From JAJZSS01 sp964463505 (GTDB lineage Bacteria; Chloroflexota; Anaerolineae; Anaerolineales; UBA4823): a stretch of DNA of 8,914 nt. The stretch lies in contig CAYXDC010000097.1 of assembly GCA_964463505.1 (NCBI GenBank), positions 1 through 8,914 on the forward strand. The letters are read 5' to 3'. The notes below the pieces were generated by a model that made no database searches, was not told the origin of the DNA, and was given only the letters and a program-made list of their open reading frames with translations. Positions 5,956 through 8,914 of the stretch are shown piece after piece; position 1 is the stretch's first letter, and each line of letters opens with the position of its first letter. The position numbers and the translations under genes are program-made.

Positions 5956-6648
5956 ATGGACTGGAATCCCCCTCCAAAGCCCGCCAGCTACGCCGAAAAT
6001 TTGCTGGTTAAATCGATATTAGAAGGGCGTTTCCCTGCCGGAACCTCGCTTCCTGCCGAGCGCGAGCTGGCGCTGATGCTGGGCGTTACCCGCACCACGC
6101 TGCGTGAAGCCCTGCAGCGCCTGGCGCGTGACGGCTGGCTCGATATCCAGCAAGGCAAACCCACCCGCATCAAGGATTATCTGCAGGAAGGCAACCTGGC
6201 CGTCCTGGGCGCAATTGTCGCCCAGCGTGAGAATCTACCCGCAGATTTCGTGGACAATTTACTTTATGTAAGGTTATTACTGGCTCCCAGTTATACGCGC
6301 CTGGCGGTTGAGCGCGCCCACATCCGGGTCAGCGAGGTGTTGAGCGCCTATACAGACCTGGAGGATACGCCAGCCGCTTTTGCAGCAGCCGATTGGCAGT
6401 TACACCACCAGTTGTGTATCCTTTCCGGGAATCCAGTTTTCACCTTGATCTTGAATGGTTTCAGCGCCTTCTATCAAGTCATGGCCGAACGCTACTTTGC
6501 TGCGCCGCAGGCGCGCCAGATTTCAAAATCATTCTATCTTGATTTGCTGGCTGCGGCTCAACGGGCAGATGGCGCGGCGGCTTATGCCATTGCAGAGCGG
6601 GTGATGCGCCTCAGTATCGAGCTCTGGCAGCGTGCTTCTCAAAGTTAG
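5956..6648 (+). CDS. fadR: FadR-like GntR-family fatty-acid-responsive transcriptional regulator
   Basis: 230 residues (E. coli FadR has 239). Residues 9-80 are the winged helix: RFPAGTSLPAERELALMLG, then VTRTTLRE, LQRLARDGWL and IQQGKPT, nearly word for word as in enterobacterial FadR. With a constant offset of +1 the DNA-contact residues Arg35, Arg45 and Arg49 of E. coli correspond to Arg36, Arg46 and Arg50; His65 is replaced by Gln66. The C-terminal half is FadR_C-like: DNLLYVRLLL, SGNPVFTLILNG, RYFAAPQAR, and near the end SIELW, where Ser220 and Trp224 match acyl-CoA-pocket residues Ser219 and Trp223. This supports a repressor released by long-chain acyl-CoA, although Gly216 and Glu218 of the pocket are not kept. 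ATG 5956 has only a weak ribosome binding site. The stop overlaps the ribosome binding site of the next gene, so the two are coupled. A matching operator lies on its own promoter. The gene symbol rests on recalled similarity, not on a search. Confidence 0.92.
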   Translation: MDWNPPPKPASYAENLLVKSILEGRFPAGTSLPAERELALMLGVTRTTLREALQRLARDGWLDIQQGKPTRIKDYLQEGNLAVLGAIVAQRENLPADFVDNLLYVRLLLAPSYTRLAVERAHIRVSEVLSAYTDLEDTPAAFAAADWQLHHQLCILSGNPVFTLILNGFSAFYQVMAERYFAAPQARQISKSFYLDLLAAAQRADGAAAYAIAERVMRLSIELWQRASQS

Positions 6649-6653
6649 GAGGG
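6647..6653 (+). promoter_or_regulatory. Ribosome binding site of the AGPS-like gene, overlapping the fadR stop
   Basis: AGGAGGG begins inside the TAG stop codon (6646-6648) of the regulator and lies four to five bases before ATG 6658. The overlap suggests translational coupling and confirms a single transcript. Confidence 0.88.
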
Positions 6654-6657
6654 AAAA

Positions 6658-8247
6658 ATGCGCAGGTGGAATGGATGGGGAGATTTAAGCACTCATTATC
6701 CCTTACCGGTTTCAGCGCTTGCCTTTCTTGAAAGCCGCCTGGGTAGTGGTAAGCCTGCTCCAGATGCAGATTTGGCAACCCTCGTCAGCCAGGTGTCTGT
6801 ATCGGACCTACCTGCCCATCCCTTGATCTCCTATGGCGCGGAAGATCGTCTGCGGCATGCGCGGGGACAAAGCCTGCCGGACTGGGTTGCACTGCACAGT
6901 GGCCAGTTAGGCCCAATTCCTGAGGCAGTCGCCTATCCGAAAACAGATGAAGATGTGCGTCAGTTACTGGAATTTGCGGACCACTACCAGCTCATCGTCA
7001 TACCTTACGGCGGCGGCACCAGTGTTGTCGGGCACATCAATCTGCTGCCCGGCAGCCCACCCGCCTTGAGCATGGACATGAGCGGCATGAACCGCCTGCT
7101 GAGTCTGGATGAAACCAGTCACCTGGCATGCTTCCAGGCAGGTATTTGTGGGCCCGAGTTGGAGAAGTTGCTGGAACAGCACGGTTATACTCTAGGACAT
7201 TACCCGCAATCCTTCGAGCTTTCCACCCTGGGGGGATGGATCGCCACCCGCTCTTCTGGACAACAATCCTATCATTATGGGCGCATCGAAAATCTATTCG
7301 CCGGCGGGCATCTTGAATCACCTGCCGGACCACTCGATCTGCCGGTGGTGCCAGCCAGCGCTGCCGGTCCCGATCTTAAACAGCTCGTCCTGGGCTCGGA
7401 AGGGCGCCTGGGTATCATTACCCAGGCCAGCGTGCGCATACGTTCGCTGCCAGAAGTAGATGCCTTTTATGGGGTTTTCTTTCCCGACTGGTCTTCCGGC
7501 ATCGACGCCGTCCGTCACATCGCCCAGGAACAAGTCCCCGTCTCCATGCTGCGCCTGAGCGACCCCCAGGAAACTGCCACCACCCTGGCTTTATCGGGGA
7601 AAGATCGCCTGGTGCATCTGGCGCATGAGGGATTGAAATTTCTGGGGCTGGGCGAAGAACCCTGCCTGCTGGTCTACGGCGTTACGGGCAGCCAGCCTGC
7701 CGCCCAAGCCGCCCGCCGCCAGGCTAATGCGATTCTGCGCCGGCATGGCGGCCTGCAAACCGGGCAGACCATCGGGAAAATTTGGCGCAAATCGCGCTTT
7801 CTCACCCCCTATTTGCGCAATACGCTGTGGGAACGCGGTTTTGCCATCGACACACTCGAAACTGCGCTCCCCTGGCGCAACATCCCTGAAACCGCCCGGG
7901 AAATCAAGGCTGCCATTCAGCAAGCCCAAAATGCAGCCGGTCGCCCGGTATGGGTTTTCGCCCATCTTTCGCATGTCTATACGGATGGCGCCAGCATCTA
8001 TGTAACCTACGTGGTTCCACTGGAGGACGAGCCAGACGCCACGCTGGAGCGCTGGCAGGCAATGAAAACCGCCGCCAGCCTGGTAATCGTGCGCCATCAC
8101 GGCACCATCAGCCACCAGCATGGCGTGGGGATCGATCACCGGCCCTATCTGGCAGCCGAAAAAACCCCGCTGGGTATGGGTACCTTGAGCGCACTCGCTC
8201 AAGTATATGATCCGGCCGGGATGATGAACCCGGGTAAATGTTTCTGA
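6658..8247 (+). CDS. Alkyldihydroxyacetonephosphate synthase (AGPS)-like FAD-linked oxidase
   Basis: 529 residues of the VAO/FAD_binding_4 family. In eukaryotes AGPS swaps the acyl group of acyl-DHAP for a fatty alcohol, making the ether bond of plasmalogens. Similarity to human AGPS runs the whole length: WNGWG at residues 4-8; FAD-binding PYGGGTSVVGH (116-126); STLGGWIATRSSG (189-201); GSEGRLGIIT (246-255); SMLRLSD with Arg299, matching the active-site Arg of AGPS; HVYTDGASIY with Tyr441, matching the catalytic Tyr; and SHQHGVG (485-491). The last motif is SHHHGVG in human AGPS, so the middle His is Gln487 here. There is no signal peptide, fitting a cytoplasmic or peripheral membrane enzyme. 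It sits between a FadR-like regulator (9-base gap) and a glpD gene (10-base gap), whose product makes or uses DHAP, which supports a glycerolipid role. A different oxidase reaction on a 2-hydroxy acid or glycerol derivative cannot be excluded. Confidence 0.9.
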   Translation: MRRWNGWGDLSTHYPLPVSALAFLESRLGSGKPAPDADLATLVSQVSVSDLPAHPLISYGAEDRLRHARGQSLPDWVALHSGQLGPIPEAVAYPKTDEDVRQLLEFADHYQLIVIPYGGGTSVVGHINLLPGSPPALSMDMSGMNRLLSLDETSHLACFQAGICGPELEKLLEQHGYTLGHYPQSFELSTLGGWIATRSSGQQSYHYGRIENLFAGGHLESPAGPLDLPVVPASAAGPDLKQLVLGSEGRLGIITQASVRIRSLPEVDAFYGVFFPDWSSGIDAVRHIAQEQVPVSMLRLSDPQETATTLALSGKDRLVHLAHEGLKFLGLGEEPCLLVYGVTGSQPAAQAARRQANAILRRHGGLQTGQTIGKIWRKSRFLTPYLRNTLWERGFAIDTLETALPWRNIPETAREIKAAIQQAQNAAGRPVWVFAHLSHVYTDGASIYVTYVVPLEDEPDATLERWQAMKTAASLVIVRHHGTISHQHGVGIDHRPYLAAEKTPLGMGTLSALAQVYDPAGMMNPGKCF

Positions 8248-8257
8248 GAGGTCAGTC

Positions 8258-8914
8258 ATGTGGACAAAAGGTTGGCGCGAGCGTGTCTGGTCTCAGCTTG
8301 ACCAGCATTGGGATCTGATCGTCATTGGCGGCGGCATCACCGGAGCCGGTATCTTCCGTGAAGCCGCTAAATCCGGCCTGAAAGTCTTGCTGGTTGAACA
8401 AAACGACTTCGCCGCAGGCACCTCCAGCCGCTCCTCCAAGCTGGTGCACGGCGGTCTGCGCTACTTGAAAAATGCCCAGGTCAAGCTCACCTATGAATCT
8501 GTCCACGAGCGCGAACATTTACTGCGTGATGGCCGCGGGCTGGTCAGCCCGCTGGGTTTTCTGCTGGTCAATTACCAGGGCGACCGCCCGCCAGCCTGGG
8601 TGTTTGGGGCTGGCTTGATTTTGTATGATATTCTGGCCAAAAAATGGAGCCACCGCTATTATGACTCGTTCGATATCCTGGAGCTTTGCCCAACACTCAA
8701 AGAGGAGCAATTACGCGGCGGCTATCGCTTTTTCGATGCCCAAACGGACGACGCCCGCCTGGTGCTGCGTGTGCTGCGGGAAGGTGTCCAGGCGGGTGGG
8801 TACGCCCTGAATTATTCCGCAGTTACACGCCTGCTAAAGACCAGCGACCAGCGCGTATGTGGCATCGTACTGGAAGACCGTGCGGGGCAAGGCTTACCCC
8901 AGATGGAGATCAAG
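8258..8914 (+). CDS. glpD: Glycerol-3-phosphate dehydrogenase/oxidase, GlpD type (3' partial)
   Basis: The first 219 residues are visible; the frame is open to the right edge (GlpD is usually about 500-560 residues). FAD-dependent oxidation of sn-glycerol 3-phosphate to DHAP, with electrons passed to quinone or oxygen, at the inner face of the membrane. Visible motifs: dinucleotide-binding DLIVIGGGITGAGI (19-32), LLVEQNDFAAGTSSRSSKL (44-62) and LVHGGLRYL (62-70), the DAO-family glycine-rich and flavin-contact signatures of GlpD, then a FFDAQTDDARLVL segment typical of the substrate domain. ATG 8258 has GAGAGG at 8246-8251, six bases away and overlapping the stop of the AGPS-like gene. It is the third gene of the fadR-AGPS-like operon. 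Whether the substrate is free glycerol 3-phosphate or an alkyl derivative cannot be told from the visible part. Confidence 0.94.
   Translation, partial: MWTKGWRERVWSQLDQHWDLIVIGGGITGAGIFREAAKSGLKVLLVEQNDFAAGTSSRSSKLVHGGLRYLKNAQVKLTYESVHEREHLLRDGRGLVSPLGFLLVNYQGDRPPAWVFGAGLILYDILAKKWSHRYYDSFDILELCPTLKEEQLRGGYRFFDAQTDDARLVLRVLREGVQAGGYALNYSAVTRLLKTSDQRVCGIVLEDRAGQGLPQMEIK

Noticed and set aside
7591..8259. Antisense open frame of 222 codons across the AGPS-like gene
   Set aside because: It lies opposite a well-conserved enzyme gene, has no recognisable motif and follows from the codon use of the sense strand.

Overview
The window looks like a scaffold from a metagenome-assembled genome of a Chloroflexota bacterium, most likely an Anaerolineae-type organism. 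That placement is an inference from the style of the proteins (a long GGDEF/STAND/TPR regulator, a small Cys-rich membrane protein, an AGPS-like/GlpD pair); there is no rRNA or other marker to prove it. A run of 100 Ns confirms that the sequence is scaffolded. All genes are on the + strand, and both ends of the window cut through a gene.

Layout. (1) 1-3294: a large signalling ATPase, open at the left edge. The first visible residues look like the end of a GGDEF (diguanylate cyclase-type) domain, followed by a degenerate AAA module, an intact NB-ARC-type STAND ATPase and a TPR array. (2) 3299-4404: ribose-phosphate pyrophosphokinase (prs), four bases downstream. It is interrupted by an artificial gap whose two flanks are the same 55 bases; collapsing the gap and one copy restores a normal 316-residue enzyme. 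(3) 4632-4856: a small Cys-rich membrane protein with a strong ribosome binding site. (4) 4978-5820: a DegV/FakB-type fatty-acid-binding protein, preceded by a possible extended -10 element and a perfect 12-bp inverted repeat, and closed by a strong intrinsic terminator (5857-5884). (5) 5956-8914 and beyond: a three-gene operon made of a FadR-like regulator, an alkyldihydroxyacetonephosphate synthase (AGPS)-like flavoprotein and a GlpD-type glycerol-3-phosphate dehydrogenase cut by the right edge.

The last operon is the most interesting part. The regulator aligns without gaps with enterobacterial FadR at both its DNA-binding end and its acyl-CoA-binding end. Its own promoter, an extended -10 TGCTATAAT, carries a near-perfect FadR box (CTGGTATGACCA core) at the expected transcription start. 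The genes it appears to control handle dihydroxyacetone phosphate, glycerol 3-phosphate and, by homology, ether-lipid synthesis. The working model is a fatty-acyl-CoA-sensing switch for an ether-lipid or glycerophosphate branch. The DegV/FakB gene next door is a separate transcription unit but fits the lipid theme.

No tRNA, rRNA, CRISPR array, insertion sequence or prophage feature was seen. No gene-free stretch exceeds 300 bases; the longest (4405-4631, 227 bases) holds only weak signals.
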